DNA of 64,000 nt from Brasenia schreberi (GCA_036023115.1 JAYKKT010000041.1:5754501-5818500); one strand, 5' to 3'; shown: positions 24,604 through 37,039, counted from the first letter of the stretch. Numbers and translations are program-made. Notes: a model not told the origin generated them from the sequence alone.

Positions 24604-24708
24604 TACACTTGTAATAAAAAATTCCTCTAGATGCTCCTTGCTTTCCTTTGGCTTCAAACTTCTTTGTTTCAACTCTTTTATCTTTAATATTCTTAGAAAT
24701 ATCATCAT
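22675..24708 (-). CDS. Open reading frame of LINE copy C: RTE reverse transcriptase
   Basis: A 677-aa uninterrupted frame. Only about residues 36-677 are LINE protein; the first ~35 residues read out-of-frame gypsy gag sequence next to the insertion, so the annotated start is an accident. RT landmarks: [10 protein letters not shown] (207-216), PIYKNKGD (251-258), GFMPGRST (298-305), [11 protein letters not shown] (330-340, catalytic Asp 332), [10 protein letters not shown] (391-400), FADD (421-424, catalytic Asp 423 and 424), [10 protein letters not shown] (452-461), [10 protein letters not shown] (491-500). The C-terminal ~180 residues carry the RTE tail domain ending HVADPV. RT copies LINE RNA by target-primed reverse transcription, but with no endonuclease this copy cannot move on its own. 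No promoter is visible, and transcription would depend on chance. Confidence 0.85.
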   Translation of the reverse strand: MMIFLRILKIKELKQRSLKPKESKEHLEEFFITSVSKGGVPAQKEAWWWSEVVQNKIKAKRACYKLHYAKKTSETLEAYKKAKKEAKKAVSEAKAKIWEDLYKKLNSKEGERDIFRIARARDKKTKDLNYVRCIKDEDEKILVANDDIRNRWKNYFYNLFNENKDFSISLGDLAKSEKYINHNFYRRIQKNEVKEALKHMKSGKSVGPDNIPIEVWKILGEIGITWLTRLFNEIWKNQKMPEEWRASTLIPIYKNKGDIQNCANYRGIKLMSHTMKLWEKIIERRLRQVSSTTENQFGFMPGRSTIEAIHLLRRLMEHFRAKKKDLHMIFIDLEKAYDRVPREVLWRTLEKRGIPLTYINLIRDMYDGAKTCVRTHEGTTDFFEVNIGLHQGSTLSPYLFIMVMDELTKHIQDEVPWCMLFADDIVLVEESKEKVNRKLELWRETLENKGLRLSRTKTEYMECKFDHLATSEDIEIKIGTHCIPQKESFKYLGSIFQSDGRIDGDVTHRINAGWLKWRGASGILCDKKIPLKLKGKYYRAAVRPAMFYGSECWAVNHQHVQKMSVTEMKMLRWMSGHTRKDRIHNEVIRNKLGVAPIEDKMREHRLRWFGHIERRSKEEPLRRLENLNLESIKRGRGRPQKCWKETIKNDLAYWELTANMAHDRDLWKQRIHVADPV
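24604..24610. repeat. Target-site duplication, right copy (RTE copy C)
   Basis: TACACTT, exact match to 22629-22635. Confidence 0.85.
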
Positions 24709-25604
24709 TATTGTTGGTAGACTCCTTAAAAGAATTTTCAGTCATCAAAATATTAGTGGCCTTTAATGTCTTCTTCTTCAATATTCTTTTAACCTTTAAT
24801 GTCAGATTTTGAGCTTAATCAATCATTCATATGGTATGCATGGACAATCAATCTTGAATGTTGTGATTTAGTCCATTAATATGCTTTGTTACTTGATGAT
24901 CTTTAGTCTCTCTTAATTGACAACAAACTTATAATCTAAGAAATTCTTTTGTATAATTGAAGACTAAATGAGACCCTTATGAGAAGGTTTGATATAGCTG
25001 AAATAACATTTGTTCATGATCAACAAAAGGAAATTTACCCTTGAGTGGAGACTTCATACGGTGCCGACTCCATACTTATAGTTGACATTTGATGCACAAT
25101 TCTTCTTCATACCGGTGCCACCAAGCTCCTAACCCTCCCTTCAATTGTAAGCCACAAGTGAAACCTTTTTTTGTGAAGTAATATTCATAATTTCAAAGAA
25201 ACTCTTCACTTCATATAACCAATATAGAAATTGCTCAATATCCATTGCACCATTAAAGATAAGGATATCAACTTTAAACTTAAATTACAAATGATAGTCT
25301 CTATTTCGTGGCCACTTATTTTCAGTCTTCATTTTCAAGGGTGTCATCAAGGTGAGTTTGTTGGATGGGTCTCCTAAGAGGAAGTGTTCTTTGTTGTTGA
25401 TATGCATCTCTTCTTTCATCCATTTGAGCATTTATATTCGGCATTCAATCTCTCCCTTGGATGTTTCAAACCATGTTAGTTAATTGGTCGAACCTTCTCA
25501 TGATTTCTTGTAGGCATTTCACTTTGCTGATTCATTGAATGTTCCACATCTTCCATTCATTGCTCCATGTTAAACAAAAGAGACTGCTCGCAAAATCAAA
25601 ACAA

Positions 25605-25617
25605 GGCTCTAATACCA
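25605..25617 (-). other. Primer binding site, initiator tRNA-Met type
   Basis: On the minus strand TGGTATTAGAGCC differs at one position from the usual plant PBS TGGTATCAGAGCC. It lies 2 nt inside the 5' LTR. Confidence 0.85.
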
Positions 25618-25619
25618 AC

Positions 25620-25989
25620 TGGCGTAGCACACGTGTGATTGAGTGACTTGATGTTGTTCAAGTGGACTCAAGAAAAGGTAATATCATTCACTAGATGAAA
25701 AGAACATGACAACAAAATAACCACCCACGCTTTGCATAAAACTTCCTTCTAAACTCTGACCTAGGAACTCCACCACTATTAACTCTGGTTTAGGACTTTA
25801 CAAATATTAACTTTCCACTTAGGGCTTTAAGAGATATTAACTAACTCTTCACTTAGAACTTTAAGAGATATTAACTCTGTATTTGAAACTCTAAAAGCAT
25901 TAATTTTGCACCTGTAAATCTCCAACTCTTAATGTTGGTCTTGGAACTCTGTTCTTGACTTCAGTATAGTCAATGCTTGGTATTCGACA
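25620..25989 (-). repeat. 5' LTR of the gypsy element
   Basis: About 370 bp; on the minus strand it begins TGTCGAATACC and ends GCCA next to the PBS. It aligns with 19082-19473. Confidence 0.85.
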
Positions 25990-25997
25990 TCAGTTAT

Positions 25998-27561
25998 ACA
26001 ACAACAACAATAACAACTAAGCCTTTTCCCATACTAGACGGGGTCGGCTACATGGATTCTTTGTTTCCACATATCCCTATCGTGTGCCATATTAGCAGTT
26101 AACTCACAATAAGCTAGATCATTCTTTATTGTTTCTTTCCAATACTTTTGTGGTCGTCCTCTAGCTCTTTTAATACTTTCCAAATTTAGTTTTTCATACC
26201 TTCTTATAGGTTCTTCTTTTAATCTTCTTTCTATATATCCAAACCATCTTAAACGATATTCTCTCATTTTATCCTCTATTGGTGCCACTCCTAATTAACT
26301 ACCCAACACTCAGAACCATAAAACATGGCAGGCCTAATTGCTGCTCTATAATATTTACCTTTTACCTTTAATCGTATCTTCTTATCACAAAGAATACCTG
26401 ATGCTCCTCTCCATTTTAACCAACCAACATTAATTCTATGCGTAACATCTCCATGAATTCTTCCACCACTCTGAAAAATTGACCCTAGGTATTTAAAACT
26501 TTCCTTTTGGGGGATGCAATGTGTGCCAATTTTAATTTCTATGTCCTCTGAGGTAACCAAATGATCAAACTTACATTCCATATATTTTGTATTTGTTCTA
26601 CTAAGTCGGAGGCCTTTGATTTCTAATGTTTCTCTCAATAGTTCCAATTTTCTATTAACTTTTTCCTTAGACTCCTCCACTAATACAATGTCATCTGCAA
26701 ATAACATACACCAAGGTACTTCATCTTGAATATGTTTTGTTAACTCATCAGTCACCATTATAAATAAGTATTGACTTAAAGTTGATCCTTGATGTAACCC
26801 AATATTAACTTCAAAGAAGTCGGTCATTCCTTCATGAGTCCTCACACATGTTTTTGCACCATCATACATGTCTCTTATAAGGTTAATGTATGTCAATGGG
26901 ATACCTCTTTTTTTCAAAGTTCTCCAAAGAACCTCTATCGGTACTCTATCATAAGCTTTTTCTAGATCAATAAATATCATGTGAAAGTCTTTTTTTTTGC
27001 TCTAAAATGTTCCATAAGACGTCTCAAAAGGTAAATCGCTTCAACAGTAGATCTGCCTAGCATGAATCCAAATTGGTTATCTGTTGTACTTGATACTTAT
27101 CTTAACCTATGTTCGAAAATTCTTTCCCTCAATTTCATAGTATGACTCATTAACTTGATACCTCGATAATTCACATAATTTTGAATGTCTCCCTTGTTCT
27201 TATATATGGGTATAAGTGTACTTGCTCTCCATTCATCGGGCATTTTTTGGTTTTTCCATATTTCATTAAATAGTCTTGTGAGTCAAGTGATTCCTATTTC
27301 TCCTAGTATTTTCCAAACTTCTATAGGAATATTATGGTCCTACCGATTTACCACTCTTCATATGTTTAAGAGCCTCTTTGACTTCATTGTTTTGAATACA
27401 TCGGTAGAATTTATGGTTTATATACTTCTCTGATTTGGCTAACTCTCCTAAGCTAATACTAACATCTTTATTTTCATTAAAAAGCTTATAAAAATAGTTT
27501 TTCCATTTATTTCTTATATCATCATTTGCCACTAGAATTTTTCCATCCTCGTCCTTAATGC
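25998..27561 (-). mobile_element. RTE-clade LINE copy D, 5'-truncated, internally deleted
   Basis: Minus strand, (ACA)n tail at 25998-26017, only 8 bp from the gypsy 5' LTR. The RT retains [15 protein letters not shown] and [11 protein letters not shown] 106-bp deletion relative to copy C, with ATT at both break points, removes the codons between SECWVVN and LGVAPIEDK and shifts the frame near 26290. Further stops lie toward the 5' end. LINE homology ends near 27561. No convincing target-site duplication was found. Confidence 0.92.
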
Positions 27562-27859
27562 TTGCTCCATTTTGAAACCCTTGCTGAATTAGGTGGGTGA
27601 AGAGAGAAAGTGATGAGAGATAATTTTGATATTTTTGAAAAAAGATATGTAAATAGTAAAAGGGCCCCAAACTATATATACATATGGTTCTCATGATTGA
27701 ATTCCAACACTGAAACCATAAACTGAACACCAATTATTTTTCTCTTAAAGTTAATCCGAACCAAACTGCTCAACATCTAGAACCGAACCAAACCGCGGGT
27801 TTGTTTCAATTCCAATGGTTCCTTGAGTACCCTTATCCATGCTCGCATCTTGAAGAATT
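27562..27859. other. AT-rich spacer between LINE copy D and the L1 5' half
   Basis: No coding similarity. It contains CCGAACCAAACC-type repeats (27756-27802) like those at 54480-54545. It interrupts the L1 endonuclease/RT junction and may itself be an insertion. Confidence 0.4.
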
Positions 27860-30470
27860 GGAAAGAAATGCACAGATTCCATCCTCCCTCCATATCATGA
27901 ACCATCAATCGTTTATAGTTAGAAAAAGTGAGGGCTGTACTTTATATCCAAGCTAAGGGGAAGGTGTTGAATCACTATGCATTGACCAATCCTTGATCAA
28001 GAACACTAGCCGTACAACTACTTCCTCCCAACGATTGCACCATGTGAAAAAAGGGCTGTTAGTTGGAACTTCTTTGAGTCTAAAACCTTCAATGACCTCA
28101 TTAAAGTCTTCGCTTCCCACTGGGTTTCCTTTCCTCCTAGCCTCTCCGATCTATACCTTATTGCATTCCATTTGCCAATCAATAGCCAGGGTATCGAAGG
28201 TTTAAGCTATCTCATTTTTTACCATAGTTGACGCCTTCTACTGTCCGGTTGTAACCACAAACATTAGTAACAATCACTGGTGTCTTCCTACATTGTCGTG
28301 AAATCATTATCTACTGCTCAGAATAAGCTAGCGTTTGCACCCCATGCTATTGGTGTTTCATCAAAATTCCCATAGAACTGAAATCCTTGCATCTTAGTAA
28401 AAATCCTGTTTGAAGTGTCCAAGGACGATTTGCATTCGAAAAGGAATGCTAGTTCAATTTGTTCCTTCCTCAAGAGCCGAATAAGCTCATTTTAAGCCGA
28501 AGCATGTCCGGACCCTCCTATATTAGTGGACAATATCTTCATTGGCATGTAAAGAAGTTGTGATGAAGGATATAGCTAGATTGGCATTTTTCTTTGAAGG
28601 GAGTTTCTGTTGGTGAGATTGAATATGCACGATCTTCTCCTTCAGCATCCTGGTTTAACCATTTGGTCTTTTGATTTAATGGCTGAAGAGCGCATATGCT
28701 TCATATTAGACTTAACTGGAATCAAACTCAAATTACTTTGCGATTCTTTCTGGAGCACCACTAACTCTAACTCAGTTCATTCCTCTGTATTAAATAGCTT
28801 TGGACGTGAATTTCCATCCCCCTTGGCTCCATCAGCAAAGTTATGTTTAAATCTCTTGCCATTTGGAGTTCAGTCATCAAGAGTATCTGGTGAATAATCT
28901 CCAAGTTACCACTACTGGTACCATTTGCAAGTCTGTCAGGCTTTGTGCTTCACGAATATAGGCTTCAGGGACAAGCTCAAGCTGTGGTTTCCGTAAGAAA
29001 GCCCCTTGATCTCCTCCCTCTTTCTCAACATTTAAGTCTAGGTTCATGTCTTCGTCTTGACCTTCATTACTACCCTGAGGTTCTACTGCCATCTCCTGTT
29101 GTGTATCCATCAAGGGGTTTTCTTGTCCCTGATTATTTTGAATCTTTGAAATACTATCAATCAACATTCCCTATAGTTGTTCAAATATGTTTGATGTATG
29201 AATATTAGGTCCTTTCTTTCTCCACGCCTGTTTCGCCTCCATCTGAGTTTTTTCTCCACAGCTGTTCCACCTTCACCTGAGTCCAACCTTTGGAAACTTT
29301 AGGACGGTATCCAATATTCCTCTCTTTACCCTTCTTTGCGCAAGCTCCATTTCGATAGGTGGAGCCACATGAATCGTAGAAGACAATCCTCGCTTTGCAG
29401 TCGACATGAATAGCCATTTCTATGCTTCTTCAATGTGCACCAAGATACTGTTTCTCATTACTTTATTACGACGTAACTTCACACATATGCAAGCAAAATG
29501 AAGCCTCCTTTACGTATGAGCTAAGTCGTCTATCGATATCACAGTACCCCCAAAGAAGCAACGTTGTGGAAAAATGGAATTGTTCCAAAAGCCTGGATTC
29601 AGCTCCATCAGTCGTACTAAACAGGAGTCAATTGACGTAACTTCAAATTTACACCATATCTTGACGGCCATCGATTTAACAGCAACGTACAACCAGCTAG
29701 CTTCCATACATCTTTCTGAGAGATTGTCAACATCTGTTCTTCGATAGATGCCAAAAAACAGTCCGTTTTTCTGAGGGTAGACCAGGTGCGGAACTCCACA
29801 TCCTTCCTAAGCTTTCAAAGAAAAGTGAAAATCCATGCGTTGATACCTGGATTCGCTTGAGAAACTTGCTTGCAAGGTCCATTTCCATGAAGCCATCCAT
29901 GAATTGTATGTGGCCTTCAGAATAAGGGTTTTCTAGTCTCCACTCGTCTTGATTCCAGCCCCAGCTTTCTTCCTGTTGCGAGGAGGCAATCCAACCACTT
30001 CAGACCAGGAGCAAAGCTCTTGAGGCTGTGTAGCAGCGTCAACAACTCTAGATGAAGCCATTTGGGCTCGCCAGTGCCTGGACCCCAACAAAAGTGGCTT
30101 AGGATTATGGGAAGGTGGGTTTAGCACATCCTCAAATAGGTGGTAGACTACCACAAGTCCGCTCGTTCCCCGGTCCAAATTCAATTGCTTCATTGAACTA
30201 TGACGGAGTTGTGGCAGCGGTTCTTGGTGGGAATATGGCTGGTGAAGATGGCTAGGTCATGGCGGAGCTTCAGATGGTTGAGGTGGCGGATGGAGTTGCA
30301 AGAAAATGGCTGAAGAGGGGCCTGCAGGTCAGAGTGGTTCTTGAGAAGCTTGCAGGCACATCTCGTGGCAGGGTGGTTGGCTGAATGCGATAGCAGGCGG
30401 TACGGCTCAGTGGCAACAATAGGTGGTGGTTGGGTAGGCCGGCGGTGGCAAGCCAGTCCTTTGCTGAAGT
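27860..30470 (-). mobile_element. L1-type LINE, 5' part (ORF1 and endonuclease)
   Basis: Minus strand. From right to left: a G-rich leader (30200-30470); ORF1 pieces near 28880-30193 with WSEVVGLPPRNRKKAGAG, FRTWSTLRKTDCFLASIEE and ISIDDLAHT, typical of plant L1 ORF1 (DUF4283-like plus a basic/acidic tail); then ORF2 with the endonuclease start MKILSTNIGGSGHASA at about 28546, LAFLFECKSSLDTSNR near 28430, and DFNEVIEGFRLKEVPTNSPF with FTWCNRW near 28030-28110. Several stops break both frames. The endonuclease ends near 27860. The RT core is missing, and the RT C-terminus reappears at 17830-19081 across the inserted gypsy and RTE elements. Endonuclease identity is firm; exact ORF1 limits are not. 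Confidence 0.8.
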
Positions 30471-31534
30471 TCCTTATCCGTATATCCTGAAGTTCCTTAT
30501 CCGTATTGCATCATACATCGGTTTTCATTATCGTATCACAAAACCCCATCATATAACCTTGTCATATGCATTGTGTGACGGTGCTGTATATGCTATGATA
30601 CGCTATGGTACATCACTTGCATATTTTTTAAAAATAATTATAGATACAACTTTTTATTATAAACTGATTTTACTGCGTGTTATACCGCCTATACGTAACG
30701 TTGTATGTGGGTTGTGTTCTTGGGGATTGGGGCGTTGCGTCACTGGAGTCGCAGCCTGCGGGACACGACCCCGCGTGTCAAATATATTCTAAATGTCTCG
30801 TGCCCTATCATCGTAACAAATTACCACTTACAATTAGAACCTTGACTGAGACCACCAAACTGATTGTTGTTGCTTTCTATGCTACCCAACTCACTCAAAA
30901 TGTAAGGTCGAGGAAATTCCGAAAGGAAGCTGTGACCTTTTGTCATGATGGGGAACTGCTGAGTAGTTTCCACTTGAAAAAGGTCGCTCAAATTCATAAA
31001 ACCAGGTTAATTGAGTTTTTTTTCCTTTCACAATTGAATATGTACATGGATCTACAATTAAAACCTGAAACTTGAGTTGTACAAGAGTCAACCAACTATA
31101 TTGTCATAATTGAAAATAGGGGGCTGTTTTGCTTCATTATGTACAAACAATTAAAATGGTTGTCAACAATGAACATCCCGACTGCAACAACTCTTGGACA
31201 ATTTTGTCAAGTTATGAATCCGTGCATCTAGAAACCAGAAAAGTGAATTCTATGTTTTCCAAGAAGTATAACTATGTTGGAAAGAAAAAAAAGTAGTGCT
31301 AGATGTCTCCTGCTACATCAATCATGTGTGTTATCAAGGATGTGAGTGCTTTGATCGAAATTGACCTCAATCTTGTCCCTTATACACTACAAAGCTATTC
31401 ACCTTATAGTCGTGGTTTTTAGTCACACACAAAATATATTGTTGAAGTCACAAAACAAAGTGACTTTTCATGGTCATTTATCATGTCATGCATATGATGG
31501 CCATTCACATGGTACTTGTTCTATGTTTAGAACA
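30471..31534. other. Non-coding spacer
   Basis: No recognised gene. A short tandem repeat (TGAAGTTCCTTATCCGTAT near 30463 and 30488) opens the region. The open frames at 30430-31075 lack any family signature. Confidence 0.45.
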
Positions 31535-32318
31535 TGTTGCTAAAAGTGGTGATGCAATCAAAATGTCACTTGTAGGAATCTGTTAGTTAAGTTAGGTGAA
31601 GATGGATATGGCTCTAGGTAATGAAAGTGAATTCTCAAGAATCCAATTGAGTATATCCCAATTGTCGTCAATATTATGTGATCGAGCAAAGAAGACATAA
31701 GACGAGACCGGCAATGCGTAGCACTATCGTGTTGAAGAAAAACGTCGGTAAGCTAAGTTAGGAATGCTACAAAAAGCAAGAAAACATTACTCTAGGAACA
31801 AAAAGAGTTGTAATATGATTGATTCGGGGTCTTTTGCTTGAACATTACAATCATTATTTATAGGCCTTTCTCGAGGTGGCAACAATTGAATCCATCATCT
31901 TTGTATGTACAATATCTAATAACCTCCAACTCGCCACATTGTTGTTGACTTTATGCCTAATGCTACATATGGTTTGCCAGTTGTCACCACTGTTAATTCC
32001 TCTATTTTTCGACATCAATGCATACCCCCTATGACTTTATAGTCAGAGTTGTTTTCAATGACTTTTTCAAAAGATCTTCTTACTTGGCCAAAGGCTTTTG
32101 AGCACTACGTTCAGTGGCTTAACAGAGTGAGGATAAGGTATGCTAAAGACTAGCATCAATAGGGGATTTATCATCTTATTCACTACTATAGATCATCTTT
32201 ACTATGGACCTTAACCTCTTATTTGGCTTCTTAGGACTATGGTCCCCTAACATCAATTGTTTCGTCCTCAAGATGCGCATGGTTAGCCCTACACTTCTTG
32301 ACATGCATGCCACGACTT
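31535..32318 (-). repeat. LTR (left, 3' LTR of a minus-strand element)
   Basis: It aligns with 36061-36735 over about 31535-32075. The further extension to 32318 is inferred from the adjacent polypurine tract. Confidence 0.6.
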
Positions 32319-35300
32319 AACCTCCCCCAGCTTAAAGTTTCATTTTATTCTAAGAACTTGTCTTGCAAGAGATTCCTCGAAGCCAATGTACATCGCGCAC
32401 GGGGAGATCACCAATGAGTTTCACGTCATTATTGAAACATTGGTTGAAGACCACAACTATGATTTTTGTTCTTTCTTTCTAAGCACTTTCTACCGAGGGA
32501 TACATACACTTATTTCCCATCTTCCTAAGGGGAAGCTACCCAATACTGCCTGTGGCTCGTGGTGCTTTTTAGAGTATTGGATATATCTATATTTTTTTTT
32601 ACGGTTGAGTAGCATTACTGTTTTATACTGGCTTGCCTAACTCAAGCCGTGAGAAGGTTTTTGGGTGGAGTGTTGTTGAGACTTCAATTGCAAACTAACG
32701 CATTATCAATTTATCTTGATAGGTTACTTCATCTTGAACCTTCTAATAACTCTAAGCTTTTTCCCATGGATCACGATGAACTTGTGACTCAACTCTGTTG
32801 GAGATGTATGCTTCCGACTATATATCATCGACAGATTGGCGAATGGTTTCTTTGTTCTTGGGATTTGCTGAACGGTCTTCTTCTTCTTTTAACTAGATGA
32901 TGATTGACAGATAATATCCCAAATATACCCATACATGATTTTAGCAGGTGGCATAGCTACTTCAAACTCATTAGTGTCTAAAGTGGTTGCAACTAACCTA
33001 CAACTAGTGAAGCGATTCTCCTGCAATAGTTTCACATATAATCTAGAGATGACCAATGAATATAAAGAGCAGTGGTCAACGAAGATCTTTGTTTTTTTAT
33101 AAAGTCGGAAGATTTTGTACAAATTTTTACTAGCTTGACAACCATTGGACCTAGCTCTTTGCCATTCGCCTTGGTCGACCTAGCTATGCCTCCTCCAAAA
33201 CATTTGCATCATAGATCTATCCCATTTTCATGCTCAGTAAGAGACTCCTTGTTTTCTTTATGACTAGACATGTACCTCACTTTCCACTATTTTCCGGTAA
33301 GACCCCATTCTAGACTCTTACGACAAGGACTCCATTCCATTGTTCCAAAAATGATATATGTTTCTCCCTTTTCCACCACAATTTGTATTTGTCCATTTGC
33401 CTTACCTCAATCTTGATTTTGGGTAGGTGGTCTTTTTTGAGGATGACTTTCTTAAAACCACACAGTTTAACGAAATGTCTCCTTTTAGGACTTTAAGCCC
33501 TACAACTAAAGCTCTTGTAGGGGCACCAAAAGTTGGTCTCCTCAGCATTGATATTCCTCTCACCGAAAATTGGGCAGGTGGAGTATTTGTGATGTTGAGG
33601 GACTTCCATCACAGATCATCCTAAGCAACCTTCCAGGCCAAGCTTCTTTGGGTGAAGCTCCAAAGTCCTTGACAATGAAACCTAAGGCCGAAAATTCATT
33701 TGGATCGGTTAGACATGAAGGGGATTTCAATGTTCTATCTAAGCCTTCGCATGTAGAGGGCATTGCTTATGTTGGATAGTAAGGTCACTATTCTATGGAT
33801 GCATGTTGGCGAAGCCTCCATTATTTTCGAGGTAGACCTCAAGTTCATCGAGGATAATACGAGTCTTTATAGTAGGACAACTTGAGGGTTCTAAACATGT
33901 CTTGCTAATTGTCAACCCAACATTCTCCCCTTGAACTGATACTACTCGACTCATTCTAATGTTGTACGAACTCACAAGCTGATTGTGTGTTGTGACTTGC
34001 TAGAGCACAATCCCATCTACATGCTTCCTGATTTTGCGTGACACCAAGAGATGTATAGAATGACAATATAGGGCCATCTTCTCTCAAGATGAAAATGGTT
34101 GGAAATGAGTTTGTTGTAGTGTTGAGTTTCTTTTTTGCGAGTTTTAGGTGGCCTTCCTTAATGGCATACTGCATTGCAATATGAAATTCACGCACTAGTC
34201 GATGTGAGTATTAACGTTGTGCCACTTATCGTATCTCAATATCTTTCTAAGCTCCTCTCGAGGAGGAATAGAGTGGCCCTTAGGAAGATGTATATGTCGA
34301 TCCTTTAGTATTAAGTTGAAAATCTAATTGGCCTTGGAAGTGTTGCAGAGCTATGACTCTTTCGCATCAACCTCTTTCTCCTTGTCCTTTGAAGGTTGTA
34401 GAGTATTATATATGTACGAAGGCCCTTGCGTCACTTCGACTACCACAATCTCAGCCCAATCGAGATCATCATTTGTCTCTTGCATCATCTTCTTGATGCA
34501 TAAGAGAAAAGCTTGCCACTGGGACTTTTTTGGTCCTTCCCTCATGGTAGCTAGATGATCAAGAGTATTTAGAATGTACTCTACCTCGACTGCTCGATTC
34601 ACCAATAAGATAAGAGTTGGATAGAAATGACTCGCCAAACCCTTCTTGATCTTTGATTGCAATGAATTTCTTGCCAAAGTCACGTATTGGGCTTCAGTAA
34701 ATTGCAACTGGCAATGGGTGACCATGGAACTTCTCAAAGAAGACCTTCATGATCTCTCTAGCCTTCTACCGGAGGTTCATCAGATTCATTGGAGTAGGTT
34801 GAGGTGAAATCTTGCTATAACACTTGAAGAAAGCGTTTTGCGTCTTCTTCCATGTCTGAATCGAACAAGCCTTCAAAGATGTATATGAAGCATAGGCTTG
34901 ACCTATTTGTGAAGATATGTAGAGCTTGATCTTTTGGAACTCATTGTCATTCTCTTCGGACTCGAGGGTAAACCAAGCTAGATGTTCACTGAGATATTTA
35001 TCGTCCTATCTTAAGAAGGTGGTGAACTTTACCTTAAAACCCCTCAAAATAAGTCTTGTGGTCAACCTCGACATCTGGTGTTTGAAGCTCGATACCAAAC
35101 GTGTTGCGAACCAAGTCAATGATACTGTCTCAGTTCATTAGAGCTTCCTCGAGGTCCATTGATGGATAAGGCACGACCAACTGATAGATATTGTCAGCTA
35201 GTTGACTGAAATTGCACAATATGTAATTGGGTTGATGTGCTTTGGCTGAATACATATGTCATTGTGGGAGAATCTGTGGGCTATACTCTATAGCTTGTGG

Positions 35301-36060
35301 TGGTGGAGGAAAATCTACACCAATCTGGGTTTCCATGAAGTTAGGTGCAAGTGGTGGCCTCATTCTCTAAGGCACATGGTGCACGCCCCCAGTGTATTCA
35401 TAGGAACTTGGATTCATGTCGAGGACAAAAATGGTTACCCTATAGGATACAACAATGAGAAGAATGGTGTTGAAGGCACCTATCTCACTTGGACCATCAA
35501 GTTGGTAGGCCTTTGTACAATGTTGACATGATTATATTATAGGTCCGGCCATTGGGATCTTGAAGACTCAAGAATGATGTAACTTTCGGTGTTCATACTA
35601 AAGTAGGCCATTGCTGGGCTGGAGCCTGAGTGGTTGCTTCAGTAGTCTGTTTTCGCTTCTCAACTAGCATCTCTTATTCTAGTTAGGTAGCTAAATGATT
35701 CACAATCATGGTAAGCATGGTCTTTAACATCTGGCGGAATAGAGACCGGTCTCTTAAGATCCCATAATTGTGTGTAACTAGTCAATGATAGACAACTTTG
35801 ACCATTCAAATGTCGCTTTGTTATTGACCCATGGATGTGAGGTGGATAGGGTGTCCTTATGTTAGTAACTGTGTTGCGTGAGAACCCAAGGTTTGACCAA
35901 ATGGATCATCTAATATAGGTATCCATGAACTGTGGACTCATGAGCCATGGTTGAAATTAGCATTGGAAGAAGTCATTGGTTATGCCTGATCAAATCGGGT
36001 ATGCATATACTATATAATACTAGAAAAGGTGTGTTATCATACAAGACATGCCAAAGACTA

Positions 36061-36735
36061 TGTTATCATCAAAAGTGACAATGTAATTCAGATAGCACTT
36101 GCAAGAACACACTAGTTAAGCTAGACGTGATGCAGGATATGCTAGAGAACTCTAACCCTCATTCTCAAAGGAGAGGATGGATAAGGCTTTAGGTGATGAA
36201 AGTAAGTCCCCCAGAATCCTACTGAACGTATCCCGGTTGTCATGAATATTATGTGCTCAGGCAAAGAGGATGACAAGATGAGACCACCAAGGCATAACAC
36301 TCACATTAAAGGAAAATTTAGTAAGCTAAGTTCGCACTACTCTTACGAAAGTAGGAAAAAGCTACACTATGAACAAAAAGAGTTGTAATATGATTGATTC
36401 GTGGTCCATTGCTTAAACATTACAATCGTTATTTATAGACCCTCCTCAATGCAACAATAGTTGAATCTATCTTTTTTGTGTGTACAATTTTCAATAACTT
36501 TCTACTTGCCTCGTTGCTATTGCCTTTACGTTGCAATGCTAAGTATGGTTTGCCAACTATCATCATTGTTAATTCGTGCCTTGGGACTCATCTATATTGT
36601 GGGCCAAACGGATGTCCCCTTTCTACGCTTGCTGAGAGCTTGCCATGTACCTTCTCGATTTTTCAATGTCAACACATGTTCCTCTATGACTTAATGTCCA
36701 AAGTTGCTTTCGAGGACATACTATCAACATCAAAT
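36061..36735 (-). repeat. LTR (right, 5' LTR of a minus-strand element)
   Basis: Begins TGTTATC in plus orientation; about 130 bp are present here that are missing from the left copy (near 36600-36690). Confidence 0.6.
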
Positions 36736-37039
36736 GCCAAAAAAACATTTGTATATGCATGATTTTTGCGATTATTTTCCTTTCCAACACTTTCACATTC
36801 TAATATCTTGCTCTATTTCTGCCATGATGTTCATCCTCTTTCTTTCTTCTCACCATTTTCATGACTCTCAAAACTCGAAACAAGGAATAGTCTATAGCTT
36901 GCTCAGAGCTGGCTACATTGTGAATTTTGACAATGAGTTATCATGTGCACCTTTTGATGGCCTATATAATGAGATGAAGAAAATCCTGTACTATCTCCAT
37001 CTCTAGTTATTCCAATATCTAGAATAACATCAACTACTC
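36736..37039. other. Spacer between gypsy and copia remnants
   Basis: Short overlapping frames (36704-37006) have no recognised domain. Confidence 0.4.

Larger units (their letters stand above)
19082..25989 (-). mobile_element. Ty3/gypsy LTR retrotransposon, degenerate, split by an RTE insertion
   Basis: Complete outline on the minus strand: 5' LTR (25620-25989), PBS for initiator tRNA-Met (25605-25617), gag region with remains of a zinc knuckle, pol, purine-rich PPT at 19474-19489, 3' LTR (19082-19473). The pol pieces, in order, are: RT N-terminus near 21700-21905 (LIDLVAGVGLPNVPHYRM, PHYRM being typical), RT palm pieces near 21542-21736 ([15 protein letters not shown] and the tether to KLYLKSGYH), RT/RNase H junction 20943-21224 (VFLGFVISSEGVDVDETK), integrase zinc finger near 20160-20220 (VCRCPICQKNKGQ), and integrase C-terminus near 19510-19631 (NENAYVIDLPPKMGISKMFD). 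The YVDD region was not found and many stops occur. The LTRs are roughly three-quarters identical by eye, so it is old. No target-site duplication is obvious. Confidence 0.88.
31535..36735 (-). mobile_element. Ty3/gypsy LTR element, heavily decayed
   Basis: Two diverged LTRs (about 31535-32318 and 36061-36735) share, in order, TAGTTAAG, AGAAT.C..TGA, CAATATTATGTG, AAAAGAGTTGTAATATGATTG, ACATTACAATC and TGGTTTGCCA. On the minus strand a purine tract at 32321-32333 (AAGCTGGGGGAGG) next to the left LTR marks the 3' end. Minus-strand gag is readable near 34760-35010: WFTLESEENDNEFQKIKLY, then QAYASYTSLKACSIQTW, the usual position of the gypsy gag core, followed by FEKF. The presumed gag start is near 35970. 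Pieces at 33956-34737 are unassigned ORF remnants. I could not recognise RT or integrase, so pol is mostly deleted. The PBS could not be identified. Confidence 0.7.

Noticed and set aside
22675..24708. Possible host fusion gene
   Set aside because: The N-terminal part is out-of-frame gypsy sequence beside the insertion. The target-site duplication shows a simple TE insertion.
25972..27565. AATGCTTG on both sides of LINE copy D as a target-site duplication
   Set aside because: The left copy lies inside the LTR with 18 extra bases before the (ACA)n tail, and part of the right copy is LINE sequence. Probably chance.
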